Below, piece by piece: positions 37,075 through 48,344 of a stretch of 64,000 nt of DNA (the first letter of the stretch is position 1; each line of letters opens with the position of its first letter). The notes under the pieces were generated by a model, which saw only the letters and a list, made by a program, of their open reading frames with translations, searched no databases and was not told the origin of the DNA. Location of the stretch: positions 506,016,301 to 506,080,300 of the forward strand of contig NC_053390.1 in assembly GCF_905171765.1 (NCBI RefSeq). The letters run 5' to 3'. Made by a program: the position numbers and the translations under genes. This stretch comes from Bufo bufo. Its lineage: Eukaryota; Chordata; Amphibia; Anura; Bufonidae.

Positions 37075-39751
37075 TTACCTTTACTGACTTTAGCTCACAC
37101 ATAAAACACTATACTAGATCTCAATTTTCAGAATTTCTCCACGCCATATCTTGCTTTTGTGTCGTGCTCATTTTATTCTTGCCTTTTCAATGTATTTCAA
37201 AGTTAGCTAAATGCCAAGTCTTTGCTGCCACATAATTTCTTCCATTGGTTCATAGGTAATGTAGTTTCTTTGATGTTGGTGTTAAGAAAGCGTTAATTTA
37301 GTAGTAGTGTTTTCGGTAATGAGAAGTCATTGGGGGGAATTTGTTAAGCCCTGCGCTCTGGAATTCTGGCTTAAAAAAGTTTAGGTTTATCTGAGCAATA
37401 ACAATTTTTAATAATGGGAGTGAACATGGGCATGGTTAGCCTCTGAAGCTGATTTAACTGTGACTATAAAACTTATAATCTTACTCTAGTAAATGGGTAG
37501 TGTTAGTGTAGAAAGTGGAGTAACATCTTATGAACCTTCACAGACATCTTATGAAGACAGAAGTGTTAAGGCGTATTTACATGTACCAATGGACCAGGCA
37601 ATTATCAGGAAGGGACCTTTCCATCCCAATAACTGTCTACTCATCAGTGGAGGAAAGAGCTAGAGAGGGCTACTGCCATCATTTGTCATACAGATTCATT
37701 GTTTCTGGGCAGCAGATCTGTTTACACTGTTACTGAGACATAATGATTTCATTTATACAGACATATTATTGGGAACGAGTATTCATAGTAACATTCATTC
37801 TTGATAATCTGATTTGTGTAAATCTGTCATTAGATTAAAGATGCATCCAACTTCTCAATCGTCATGCAGTATTCAATGAATTTGGAAGAAATTATGGCAA
37901 AGCAGGCTCCCTCAAAACTGTCTTAAATAAATTCCCCTTTTGAGAAATCTCTCCCATTGTTATGATAGAAGTTGCTTTCTGACTATTTTCCACCTTAGCA
38001 TTCCAGTCTCCAGTTATGATCAGTTCAGCTGTATCAGAAAGTTTGTGTACATGTTAATGACTTGTGTTGAACAGAAGCAGGAAATATACAGGACATACAT
38101 ACTACTACAAATGTTAACACACAACTGTTATTTGTCCACCTGGAAAAGAGAAACATAAAATGTGGAATGTGCATATATTTGGGCTTCTTTTCAGATAGTA
38201 CTTACTGACGTTACCTTTGTCCAAAATCAAACCCTCTCAAGTTTCCCCTTCAACCAACTAGTTATTCTGTTTTATTCTTAATGTATTAATCTTCCTCTGC
38301 CTTGATATTAAGAAATTAAATGGAAAATTGTAAGTGGAAAATCCAGTCTGATATGTCAAACCCAGTCATAGATACATGTAAGAAGACCAGATTGGTGAGG
38401 TTGTTCATGTAGTATTTTAGATTGAAAGGTTCCATAGAGCAATAAAGCTTATTTGGCACTACTGTTATTGGAAATCGAATCATTCTTTTATTCTCTGATC
38501 TAGAGTTGCAAGTTTGGAGTTCTCCACAGAACGGTTTCATTCCAGGAAATGGTGGTGGTCCACAAGTGCAGAGTCCACCACTATGACCTTAAAAAACATA
38601 TCAGATTGTTTTAACTGAATTTTCCTTTCATGAATTTGTCAAATAAAGTGTAATTTCACCACAAATAAGGAGACAAATGACATTTTTAAAAGATTTCAAA
38701 GTAAAGAGCTCTTAATATGTAAAGTTATCTAACTTGCTGTTGGTGACATATGGCAAAACCAGAGTTTTATCTTCATTGCTCTCAATAGTCTACTGGTCTT
38801 GGATCGTTTTTGCTCCAAATAAATTCATAATATATGTGTAGTTGTAGTTTCATTATGAGATTACCCAGTAGTGCAATATCAAGTATACTACCTGTCTATT
38901 AACCTTTCTGCATCAAATGTTTGACTTTCCCTATTGTTCTCCATGTTACCAGGACTATAAACATGTTATCTGCCCTCAGCACTAGTACACAGAAGGTGGT
39001 GTTAATGTTTACACTCTTTGCCTCCAGGGACAGCTGATGTTAAACAGCTGTAAGTCATCTGTTCTCAGCAAACATTGAGGTTTTTTGTGGCAGGTAGGCT
39101 GCTCACCACATTAAACAAGCCCTCCCTGCAGCTGGGTCATATCTTCTTTGTATGAGGAGCATTCACCACTATTTACACAGCAGCCCTGGGTGAGGTGTGA
39201 CCCTCTTTATTAGCTAATTCCAAATTCTTTCAGATAGGTGTGAACTCACCAATGCAATGCCTATTTTCATGGTAGAGTAATGAGCTCAATTGTTTTAAGA
39301 AGTAGATCTCCTTCCCTTTGCTCAATTGCAAATATCTGACAGCTGAGTCAAGATTCCCAGACAAACCAGGGACGGTAAAGTAGCCTCATCATGTCTATCA
39401 GACCTGTCATTATGGTTTGAGAACCAGAAGCCAATAAAATGCACAGATATGTCTTTGCCTCATGTACAGTATTGTGTATCACCCATCATTACCTATGAGA
39501 CTGCAGATAGAAGAATAATCAAAATTGAAACCGTGAGAAGATAATGAGGATAATATAATCATTTCCTTAAACAATGTATGGAATAATGGGTTGGTTCATT
39601 AAAAGATTTCAGTCTAATCAGATTTGCATAGATAAAGGCACATTTAGACAAACAGAAAATCATTTCAGCGATTAACTACACATTGTAGATTTTTAATATG
39701 TGTCTGCAGTAAATCTTGTTGGCGCACAACTCAGGGGACACTATTCCATTT
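37075..39751. other. Unassigned, apparently unique AT-rich DNA
   Basis: No mobile element recognised and no long reading frame. It is the longest stretch without repeat signatures and so the likeliest place for intronic or intergenic host DNA. One possible exon at 38463-38587 is listed separately. Confidence 0.4.
38463..38587 (-). CDS. Candidate host exon, cysteine-rich (weak)
   Basis: On the minus strand a T-rich tract ending TTTTTTAAG precedes 38587. If an intron ends there, the phase-1 frame reads through LCTCGPPPFPGMKPFCGE and continues open to a stop near 38316. The spacing of cysteines looks like an extracellular module but I do not recognise the protein. A possible donor, ACAGTAGTG, lies near 38463 and is weak. 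With no matching neighbours in the window this may be chance. Confidence 0.2.
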
Positions 39752-39755
39752 TTAA

Positions 39756-39905
39756 ACCCTTAGTGACATCATTTTAGCCTTAAGGACCAATATTTTCTCC
39801 CTTTGTGTTCCAGCAGTTATAACTTTTTCTTCTAAATTCTTTTATTTTTATTTTGCAGGATTAGTTGTGGGTTTTTTAGGAACCATTTTGGGGTATTTAT
39901 AGTAT
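39756..39905. mobile_element. Fragment of a TTAA-type element
   Basis: ACCCTTAGTGACATC follows TTAA (39752-39755), and CCTTAAGGACCAAT and GGAACCATTTTGGGGTA follow, resembling the left part of the element at 5868-8966. It is cut where the hAT-like sequence begins. Confidence 0.45.
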
Positions 39906-41039
39906 AGTAAATAACTAGTAACGTTCGAGTTCGTACCGAACTTTAGGATTTTTGGACTCCAGACCCGAACATCTCCGTAAAAGTTGGGGTTCGGGTTCGA
40001 AGTTCGGCGCTTTCTTGGCGCTTTTTGAAAGGCTGCAGAGCAGCCAATAAACAAGCGGTTAACTGTCTGACCTTAGAAGCCATCACAGCCATGCCTACTA
40101 ATGGCATGGCTGTGATTGGCCAGAGCAGCATGTGACCCAGGCTCTATATAAGCTTGAGTCACGTAGCGCTGCACGTCACTCTGCTGTTACAAGTGTAGGG
40201 AGAGGATGCTGCTGGACTTGCGATTTCAGGGAGAGAATAGGAGAGAATCTAACTCAGCGATCTACAGACAAATAGTTGTGTGGGTACAGGGCACTATCGT
40301 TTTACCCTGCCCTGAGGCCATTGACCAAAAAACAACAACTTATAATTCTGTTAGTTAGGTGGGTGGCGGCGGCCATTTTATGCAAGCTCAGTGCACCAGC
40401 ACTGCATCTGAGTTTTTGGGACATTGCAAATCACCATTTTTTTGGGCAAACTACAACATCTTGATTAGTTAGTGTGCAATTTAAGCTAGAAATACACCCA
40501 TCATTTTCTGGGTTTTAAAAAACACACTTTTTTTTTCAAAAAACTGTATTTTCCAGATCTGCAAGTGTTAAATTCAAGTTTAATATATACAGCTTTCATA
40601 TTCTGTTACCAAAAAAACACTTTTTTGGCAATCTACAACATCTGGATTAGTCAGTGTGCAATTTAAGCTAGAAATACACCCATCATTTTCTGGGGTTTAA
40701 AAAACACACTTTTTTTTCTTCAAAAAACGTATTTTCTAGATCTGCAAGTGTTAAATTAAAGTTTAATATATACAGCTTTCATATTCTGTTACCAAAAAAA
40801 CACTTTTTTGGCAATCTACAACATCTTGATTAGTCAGTGTGCAATTTAAGCTAGAAATACACCCATCACTTTCTGGGGTTTGAAAAACACACTTTTTTGA
40901 CAAAAAACACTATTTTCAGGCCTTGCAGCATCAGCACGTGTGAAATTACAGGCTTATATACTGCTGTCAAAGTCAGTTGTTAAACAAACACTCGTTTGGG
41001 CACAAAAAATTTAGTTGTGAGATACACCCTTAATACATT

Positions 41040-43455
41040 TGGGTTACACCCTCATTGTGAGATACACCCTTAATACATTTGGGTTACATTCAGAGAGTTT
41101 AAATACCGCCATTTGGTGCACCAATATTGAATTCAGGCCTACACTGGTTCAGGCCGTGTGAGATACACCCTCTACATACAGGGGTTTGATTCAGGGATTT
41201 GAATTACAGCCATTTGAAATACAGCCATTTTGGGCAAATAAATATTTACTTCAGGCCTACACTGGTTCAGACCGTGTGAGATACCCCCTCTACATACAGG
41301 GGTTTGATTCAGGGATTTGAAATACAGCCATTTTGGGCAAATAAATATTTACTTAAGGCCTACTCTAGTTCAGACCGTGTGAGATACCACCTCTACATAC
41401 AGGGGTTTGAATCAGGCATTTGAAATACAGCCATTTTGGGCAAATAAAAATTTAATTTAGGCCTACACTGGTTCAGGCCCTGTGAGATACTCCCTCTACA
41501 TACAGGGGTTTGATTCAGGGATTTGAAATACAGCCATTTAAAATACAGCTGTGCAATCAGAGCCTGAAGCGAGGCATAAATGTTCTCAACCTGAGCACAA
41601 CCTGCATGACGAGGCATTTAAGTGCAAAGCACGAGCTGCAGTGGAGTAAACACCTCAAAAAGCCATTTGAAATACAGCCATTTTGGGCAAAGAAATATTT
41701 AATTTAGGCCTACACTGGTTCAGGCCCTGTGAGATACACCCTCTACATACAGGGGTTTGATTCAGGGATTTGAAATACAGCCATTTGAAATACAGCCATT
41801 TTGGGCAAAGAAATATTTACTTCAGGCCTACACTGGTTCAGACCGTGTTAGATACTCCCTCTACATACAGGGGTTTGATTCAGGGATTTGAAATACAGCC
41901 ATTTGAAATACAGCCATTTTGTGCAAAGAAATATTTAATTTAGGCCTACACTGGTTCAGGCCCTGTGAGATACTCCCTCTACATACAGGGGTTTGATTCA
42001 GGGATTTGAAATACAGCCATTTGAAATACAGCCATTTTGGGCAAAGAAATATTTACTTCAGGCCTACACTGGTTCAGACCATGTGAGATACTCCCTCTAC
42101 ATACAGGGGTTTGATTCAGGGATTTGAAATACAGCCATTTGAAATACAGCCATTTTGTGCAAAGAAATATTTAATTTAGGGCTACACTGGTTTAGGCCCT
42201 GTGAGATACTCCCTCTACATACAGGGGTTTGATTCAGGGATTTGAAATACAGCCATTTGAAATACAGCCATTTTGGGCAAAGAAATATTTACTTCAGGCC
42301 TACATTGGTTCAGACCGTGTGAGATACCCCCTCTACATACAGCCATTTAAAATACAGCTGTGCAATCAGAGCCTGAAGCGAGGCATAAACGTTCTCAACC
42401 TGAGCACAACCTGCATGATGAGGCATTTAAGTGCAAAGCATGAGCTGCAGTGGAGTAGAAACCTCAAAAAGCCATTTGAAATACAGCCATTTTGGGCAAA
42501 TAAATATTTAATTTAGGCCTACACTGGTTCAGGCCCTGTGAGATACTCCCTCTACATACAGGGGTTTGATTCAGGGATTTGAAATACAGCCATTTAAAAT
42601 ACAGCTGTGCAATCAGAGCCTGAAGCGAGGCATAAATGTTCTCAACCTGAGCACAACCTGCATGACGAGGCATTTAAGTGCAAAGCACGAGCTGCAGTGG
42701 AGTAAACACCTCAAAAAGCCATTTGAAATACAGCCATTTTGGGCAAAGAAATATTTAATTTAGGCCTACACTGGTTCAGGCCCTGTGAGATACACCCTCT
42801 ACATACAGGGGTTTGATTCAGGGATTTGAAATACAGCCATTTGAAATACAGCCATTTTGGGCAAAGAAATATTTACTTCAGGCCTACACTGGTTCAGACC
42901 GTGTTAGATACTCCCTCTACATACAGGGGTTTGATTCAGGGATTTGAAATACAGCCATTTGAAATACAGCCATTTTGTGCAAAGAAATATTTAATTTAGG
43001 CCTACACTGGTTCAGGCCCTGTGAGATACTCCCTCTACATACAGGGGTTTGATTCAGGGATTTGAAATACAGCCATTTGAAATACAGCCATTTTGTGCAA
43101 AGAAATATTTAATTTAGGCCTACACTGGTTTAGGCCCTGTGAGATACTCCCTCTACATACAGGGGTTTGATTCAGGGATTTGAAATACAGCCATTTGAAA
43201 TACAGCCATTTTGGGCAAAGAAATATTTACTTCAGGCCTACATTGGTTCAGACCGTGTGAGATACCCCCTCTACATACAGCCATTTAAAATACAGCTGTG
43301 CAATCAGAGCCTGAAGCGAGGCATAAACGTTCTCAACCTGAGCACAACCTGCATGATGAGGCATTTAAGTGCAAAGCATGAGCTGCAGTGGAGTAGAAAC
43401 CTCAAAAAGCCATTTGAAATACAGCCATTTTGGGCAAATAAATATTTACTTAAGG
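41040..43455. repeat. Satellite of about 117-bp units with about 1.05-kb higher-order duplication
   Basis: Roughly 20 units share GGCCTACACTGGTTCAG, CTCTACATACAGGGGTTTGA and AAATACAGCCATTTTG. The stretch 41510-41707 recurs at 42566-42763 (offset 1056) and 42229-42516 recurs at 43167-43466 (offset 938). The offsets differ by 118 bp, one unit, so a block of nine or so units was duplicated recently and one unit gained or lost. Open frames of 62-99 codons follow the repeat and are not genes. Confidence 0.9.
41540..41665 (+). pseudogene. BED zinc-finger coding fragment, copy 1 in the satellite
   Basis: Within the satellite the plus strand reads LCNQSLKRGINVLNLSTTC followed by MTRHLSAKH, matching the second half of a BED finger (final cysteine, then HxxxxH), then LKKP. 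The first cysteine of CxxC is lost at the junction with satellite sequence. The same piece recurs near 42350-42472, 42598-42722 and 43285-43410, two copies reading MTRHL and two MMRHL. It looks like part of a hAT transposase left behind when the element became satellite; the family of the parent is inferred. Confidence 0.7.
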
Positions 43456-43728
43456 CCTACTGTTGAGGGAGGGTTGAGACGTATGCATATATATCCATGC
43501 ATGCATGCAAACACGTGCATGCATGTATGGTATATATGCATACATTGACCACCATATCATGGGATGATGTGCGCAGATGTGCCCAGCATCTGCGCACGTC
43601 TGCCCATGGGTGCCCACAGGGGCTCATGGTGCCCCCTGTGGGAAATATGTGCCCCCTTTAGACTGTGCTCCCTTAGAATATATAGCTGGGACCCCTTATG
43701 ATGATGTGTATGGGGGTATATATATATA
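43456..43728. other. Short unassigned stretch with strong palindromes
   Basis: GTATGCATATATATCCATGC near 43482 is mirrored by a region ending GTATATATGCATAC near 43542. Two further hairpins follow: GTGCGCAGATG / CATCTGCGCAC near 43568-43600 and GCCCACAGGGG / CCCCCTGTGGG near 43610-43645. Confidence 0.6.
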
Positions 43729-45336
43729 CAGTTGCAAGAAAAAGTATGTGAACCCTTTGGAATGATATGGATTTCTGCACAAATTGGTCATAAAATGTGA
43801 TCTGATCTTCATCTAAGTCACAACAATAGACAATCACAGTCTGCTTAAACTAATAATACACAAAGAATTAAATGTTACCATGTTTTTATTGAACACACCA
43901 TGTAAACATTCACAGTGCAGGTGGAAAAAGTTTGTGAACCCTTGGATTTAATAACTGGTTGAACCTCCTTTGGCAGCAATAACTTCAACCAAACGTTTCC
44001 TGTAGTTGCAGATCAGACGTGCACAACGGTCAGGAGTAATTCCTCTTTACAGAACTGTTTCAGTTCAGCAATATTCTTGGGATGTCTGGTGTGAATCGCT
44101 TTCTTGAGGTCATGCCACAGCATCTCAATCGGGTTGAGGTCAGGACTCTGACTGGGCCACTCCAGATGGCGTATTTTCTTCTGTTTAAGCCATTCTGTTG
44201 TTGATTTACTTCTATGATTTGGGTCGTTGTCCTGTTGCAACTCCCATCTTCTGTTGAGCTTCAGCTGGTGGACAGATGGCCTTAAGTTCTCCTGCAAAAT
44301 GTCTTGATAAACTTGTGAATTAATTTTTCCTTTGATGATAGCAATCCGTCCAGGCCCTGACGCAGCAAAGCAGCCCCAAACCATGATGTACCCACCACCA
44401 TACTTCACAGTTGGGATAAGGTATTGATGTTGGTGTGCTGTGCCTCTTTTTCTCCACACATAGTGTTGTGTGTTTCTTCCAAACAATTCAACTTTGGTTT
44501 CATCTGTCCACAGAATATTTTGCCAGTACTGCTGTGGAACATCCAGGTGCTCTTGTGCAAACTGTAAACGTGCAGCAATGTTTTTTTTGGAAAGCAGTGA
44601 CTTCCTCTGTAACCTCCCATGAAATCCATTCTTGTTTAGTGTTTTATGTATCGTAGATTCGCTAACAGGAATGTTAGTATATGCCAAAGACTTTTGTAAG
44701 TCTTTAGCTGACACTCTAGAATTCTTCTTCACCTCATTGAGCAGTCTGCACTGTGCTCTTGCAGTCATCTTTACAGGACGGCCACTCATAGAGAGAGTAG
44801 CAGCAGTGCTGAACTTTCTCCATTTATAGACAATTTGTCTTACCATTGACTGATGAACAGCAAGGCTTTTGGAGATACTTTTATAGCCCTTTTCAGCTTT
44901 ATGCAAGTCAAAAATTCTTAATCGTAGGTCTTCTGAGAGCTCTTTTGTGCGAGGCATCATTCACATCAGGCAATGCTTCTTGTGAAAAGCAAACCCAGAA
45001 CTGGTGTGTGTTTTTTATAGGGCAGGGCAGCTGTAACCAACACCTCCAATCTCATCTCATTGATTGGACTCCAGTTGGTTGACACCTCACTCCAATTAGC
45101 TCTTGGAGATGTCATTAGTCTAGGGGTTCACATACTTTTTCCACCTGCACTGTGAATATTTACATGGTGTGTTCAATAAAAACATGGTAACATTTAATTC
45201 TTTGTGTGTTATTAGTTTAAGCAGACTGTGATTGTCTATTTTTGTGACTTAGATGAAGCTCAGATCACATTTTATGACCAATTTGTGCAGAAATCCATAT
45301 CATTCCAAAGGGTTCACATACTTTTTCTTGCAACTG
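43729..45336 (-). mobile_element. Tc1/mariner element, DD34E type, 1.6 kb
   Basis: CAGTTGCAAGAAAAAGTATG at the left is mirrored at the right end (CATACTTTTTCTTGCAACTG, to 45336), and the inverted repeats extend roughly 190-200 bp each. The left flank is TA within a TA tract; the right flank is TG, so one copy of the TA duplication has mutated. It carries one transposase gene on the minus strand. Confidence 0.92.
43948..44960 (-). pseudogene. Tc1-like transposase, DD34E, one late frameshift
   Basis: From the ATG at 44960 the frame is open for 315 codons. An amino-terminal paired-type helix-turn-helix region ([19 protein letters not shown]) and a GRPVK basic hinge come first. The DDE core follows: WTDETK (first D), QQDNDPNH (second D) and SPDLNPIE (E), with 34 residues between the second D and E. 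The frame runs off into LLLTVVHV and stops at 44013. In the next frame the usual carboxy terminus (CARLICNYRKRL to STSY) continues to a stop at 43948-43950, so a single-base indel near 44035 has removed the last 30 or so residues. The DDE core itself is intact, making this the best-kept transposase here. It is framed by its own inverted repeats. Confidence 0.92.
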
Positions 45337-45338
45337 TG

Positions 45339-45381
<43 letters not shown>
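45337..45381. repeat. TA microsatellite between two Tc1/mariner elements
   Basis: Alternating TA with short TG and CA edges fills the gap between the two elements; both families insert at TA. Confidence 0.9.
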
Positions 45382-45384
<3 letters not shown>

Positions 45385-46429
45385 TTACCTAAGAATTATT
45401 AGGAAAACCTGTTCTATTTCTCATTAATGCAATTATCTAGTCACCCAATCACATGGCAGTTACTTCAATGCATTTAGGTGGGTGGTTTTGGTCAAGACAA
45501 TCTCCTGAACTCCAAACTGAATGTCAGAATGGGAAAGAATGGTGATTTAAGCAATTTTGAGCGTGGCATGGTTGTTGGTGCCAGACGGGCCGGTCTGAGT
45601 ATTTCAAAATCTGCTCAGTTACTGGGATTTTCACGCACAACCATTTCTAGGGTTTCAAAGAATGGTGTGAAAAGGGAAAAACATCCAGTATGCGGCAGTC
45701 CTGTGGGCAAAAATGCCTTGTGGATGCTAGAGGTCAGAGGAGAATGGGCCGACTGATTCAAGCTGATAGAAGAGCAACGTTGACTGAAATAACCACTCGT
45801 TACAACCGAGGTATGCAGCAAAGCATTTGTGAAGCCACAACACGCACAACCTTGAGGCGGATGGGCTACAACAGCAGAAGACCCCACCGAGTACCACTCA
45901 TCTCCACTACAAATAGGAAAAAGAGGCTACAATTTGCACGAGCTCACCAAAATTGGACTGTTGAAGACTGGAAAAATGTTGCCTGGTCTGATGAGTCTCG
46001 ATTTCTGTTGAGACATTCAAATGGTAGAGTCCGAATTTGGCGTAAACAGAATGAGAACATGTATCCATCCTCTGATGGCTACTTCCAGCAGGATAATGCA
46101 CCATGTCACAAAGCTCGAATCATTTCAAATTGGTTTCTTGAACATGACAATGAGTTCACTGTACTAAAATGGCCCCCACAGTCACCAGATCTCAACCCAA
46201 AAGAGCATCTTTGGGATGTGGTGGAACGGGAGCTTCGTGCCCTGGATGTGCATCCCTCAAATCTCCATCAACTGCAAGATGCTATCCTATCAATATAGGC
46301 CAACATTTCTAAAGAATGCTATCAGCACCTTGTTGAATCAATGCCACGTAGAATTAAGGCAGTTCTGAAGGCAAAAGGGGGTCCAACACCGTATTAGTAT
46401 GGTGTTCCTAATATTTCTTTAGGTGAGTG
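45382..46429 (+). mobile_element. Tc1/mariner element, DD36E type, about 1.05 kb, internally deleted
   Basis: CACTTACCTAAGAATTATTA at the left pairs imperfectly with the right end, whose reverse complement is CACTCACCTAAAGAAATATT. TA sequence flanks both sides. It carries a broken transposase in plus orientation. Confidence 0.85.
45529..46396 (+). pseudogene. Tc1-like transposase, DD36E, frameshifted and deleted
   Basis: The likely start is the ATG at 45529 (MGKNGDLSNFERGMVVGARR), followed by a helix-turn-helix region (SISKSAQLLGFSRTTISR). A frameshift falls between 45690 and 45756; the second frame carries WSDESRF (first D), QQDNAPCH (second D) and SPDLNPKE (E), with 36 residues between second D and E. 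Between NENMYPS and SDGYFQ part of the core appears deleted. A nonsense TAG at 46296 interrupts the carboxy terminus, which otherwise continues to KGGPTPY and a stop at 46394-46396. DD36E spacing matches the vertebrate group called Incomer; assignment beyond the spacing is inference. Confidence 0.85.
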
Positions 46430-47560
46430 TATATATATAACATCATCTGTGCCTTATAATATGTATAAAATATCCCTCCATATGCCTGAAACCAGGTGCA
46501 TCGGTGTGAATGAGCCCGAAGCATTCACACAGATGCAATCTGGTTGATTGCCTCAGAATGACCGAACAAAGGTCCGGTCATCCTGATGACTACAAAGGAC
46601 TCAGATTCAACAGAATCTGGGCCCTTTGTTGTAATTATCTCCAGGGCTGCTGGAGATAATTATGCATGGTAGAAGGAAGGGAGAAGCCTCCCCTCCTTCT
46701 ATTATGCGCATTGCGCGATTACCATTACGCTGTCCGGAATGCTAAATGCTACAGGCGGGAGATCAAAGGCTTCTCCCGCCTGTTAGCATATAGCGCGCCC
46801 CCGACGTGTGCGTTCGGGGACGCGCGGGCTGGCGCAGTGACGTAATCTCTCTGCGCCGGCCCACGTGTCTCCAATGGTGGCGCGCACCACCATGTGGGCG
46901 GTGCGGCAGTGCGGGCCGCCGGTCATAACTATCCGGCGGTCCCTGCACTAGGGAGAAGAGCCATGCCGCCCCCCACAAGGAGACCACCCCTGGATGAACG
47001 AGCAAACCCCTGGACGAACGAGCAACTAAACCTTGAGTATCACCCCCTTTATTAACCCCTATCCCACCAACGATCCCCTACCGCTATCCCACCAACGATT
47101 TCCCCCCTATTTAACCCTTATATATCCAGACCCCTACTCCCCTGTTTCTCCTGATTTACCCTTACATTACTCCCCTGATTAACCCATACATTGATGTGCC
47201 CCTGATTCCCCTGATTAACCCTTGCATTGCTGTGCCCCTGATTCCCCTGATTAACCCTTGCATTGCTGTGTCCCTGATTCCCCTGATTAACCCTTGCATT
47301 GCTGTGTCCCTGATTCCCCTGATTTACCCTTGCATTGCTGTGCCCCTGATTCCCCTGATTTACCCTTGCATTGCTGGGCCCCTGATACCCCTGATTACCC
47401 TTGTATTGCTGTGCAACCTATATACACCCCCTCTCTGTACCCCTAACACTTGTAGGGTATTTACCCTTGCATTCTGAGTCTGTGGCCTGTATTCACCCCA
47501 GCAGCGCCACTGTCAACCCTCATCGTACCCCATAGGGATAGTAAATAGAACCAGGTGGGT
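46430..47560. other. CpG-rich hairpin region and 42-bp tandem repeat upstream of the retrovirus
   Basis: 46480-47000 holds several hairpins (for example CTCCAGGG/CCTGGAG-type pairs near 46640 and GGCGGGAG/CTCCCGCC near 46755-46780) and is locally CpG-rich (46795-46940). From about 47160 to 47415 a 42-bp unit with GATTAACCCTTGCATTGCTG repeats about six times. It may be part of a long U3 region or unrelated older DNA; no LTR start could be fixed. Confidence 0.45.
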
Positions 47561-47698
47561 GGGCTGTTAATATTTGTGTGTGTGTGTATTGTATAGTTAG
47601 ATTGTGGGTGGAATTTGGGAACCGTGTAGTTTAGTTTAGTGCTGTATATTTAGTGCTGTATTGTTAGTGTATTGCGTGCGTAGTGTATTGTTGGTATT

Positions 47699-47704
47699 AA
47701 TAAA
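47699..47704 (+). promoter_or_regulatory. LTR polyadenylation signal AATAAA
   Basis: AATAAA inside the T-rich end of the retroviral 5' LTR, 236 bp before the LTR end at 47940. Confidence 0.55.
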
Positions 47705-47941
47705 TATCTTGTTTTACTTGTAACTATCTGTGTAACGTGTAGTTATTGGCGATAGTTAGTTCAGTAAGGCACATGCAGCTAGTTTAGTGATTAGCGTAAG
47801 GCAAAGTACAGTGAAAGTATTGTGTTAAAATATTATAAAGTTATAAATAGGCGGAGTCATCAATAGACGGCTCCTTCTATTTATGAATATTAATTATTGA
47901 TATTTGCATAAATATTAGTGATTAATATTCCCCCTTTACAT

Positions 47942-47958
47942 TGGCGAGCCAGGCCCAC
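47942..47958 (+). promoter_or_regulatory. Retroviral primer-binding site, arginine tRNA-like
   Basis: TGGCGAGCCAG follows the LTR end ACA at 47940 after one base. The first 11 bases match the complement of a vertebrate tRNA-Arg 3' end; the rest diverges. Confidence 0.6.
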
Positions 47959-48076
47959 TGCTAAGAGTTTGTATCTGTGTTTGGTTTTGGGGAGAAAAAT
48001 CGCTTCCGCTGTGAACTAATCAGGTGGGAGGGACGCGGTCAGTGGATTCTGAGCGTCCATAGTCTGAAGGTTCGGA

Positions 48077-48085
48077 CAGGTAAAG
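48077..48085 (+). promoter_or_regulatory. Candidate splice donor in the retroviral leader
   Basis: CAG/GTAAAG with GT at 48080-48081, before gag. It is well placed to make the spliced env message. Confidence 0.45.
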
Positions 48086-48344
48086 CGGTTTTCTCAATCA
48101 GAACTAGACACAGAGCAATCTCTACAGCAGAGAATCTTAAATCTTTTCTGTTTTTTATGTATTAATATTTTCTGATTCCCTTACACGCCCACTGAACTGG
48201 AGAGAAGTCATCACCTACACCACTGAAGAGAGAACCATCGTCATTGAAGTCGAACAGAAGTCGTCTGGCTGGTCGGGAGAAGGCGTTCCGAATATTGAAG
48301 GACCTCCTCCATGCAGCAACACAGTAAAACCAACAACGACACCA

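Larger units (their letters stand above)
39906..43455 (+). mobile_element. hAT-derived element with promoter-like leader and large internal satellite
   Basis: The left part has GTTCGAGTTCG/CCGAAC-rich sequence like hAT ends, then a 15-bp-arm hairpin (40082-40116) and a TATA box (TATATAAG at 40144-40151). Next come three copies of a roughly 185-bp unit (40440-40980, shared TAGTCAGTGTGCAATTTAAG or a variant) and a satellite of about 117-bp units (41040-43455) containing BED zinc-finger coding pieces. A right terminus matching hAT was not found, so the element is truncated near 43455. No full transposase is present. Confidence 0.55.

Noticed and set aside
39985..40005. GGTTCGAAG as a tRNA B box
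   Set aside because: No A box or cloverleaf around it; it belongs to the TTCG-rich hAT end.
47196..47477. 93-codon frame repeating IPLINPCIAVPL
   Set aside because: It is the 42-bp tandem repeat translated; no independent gene evidence.
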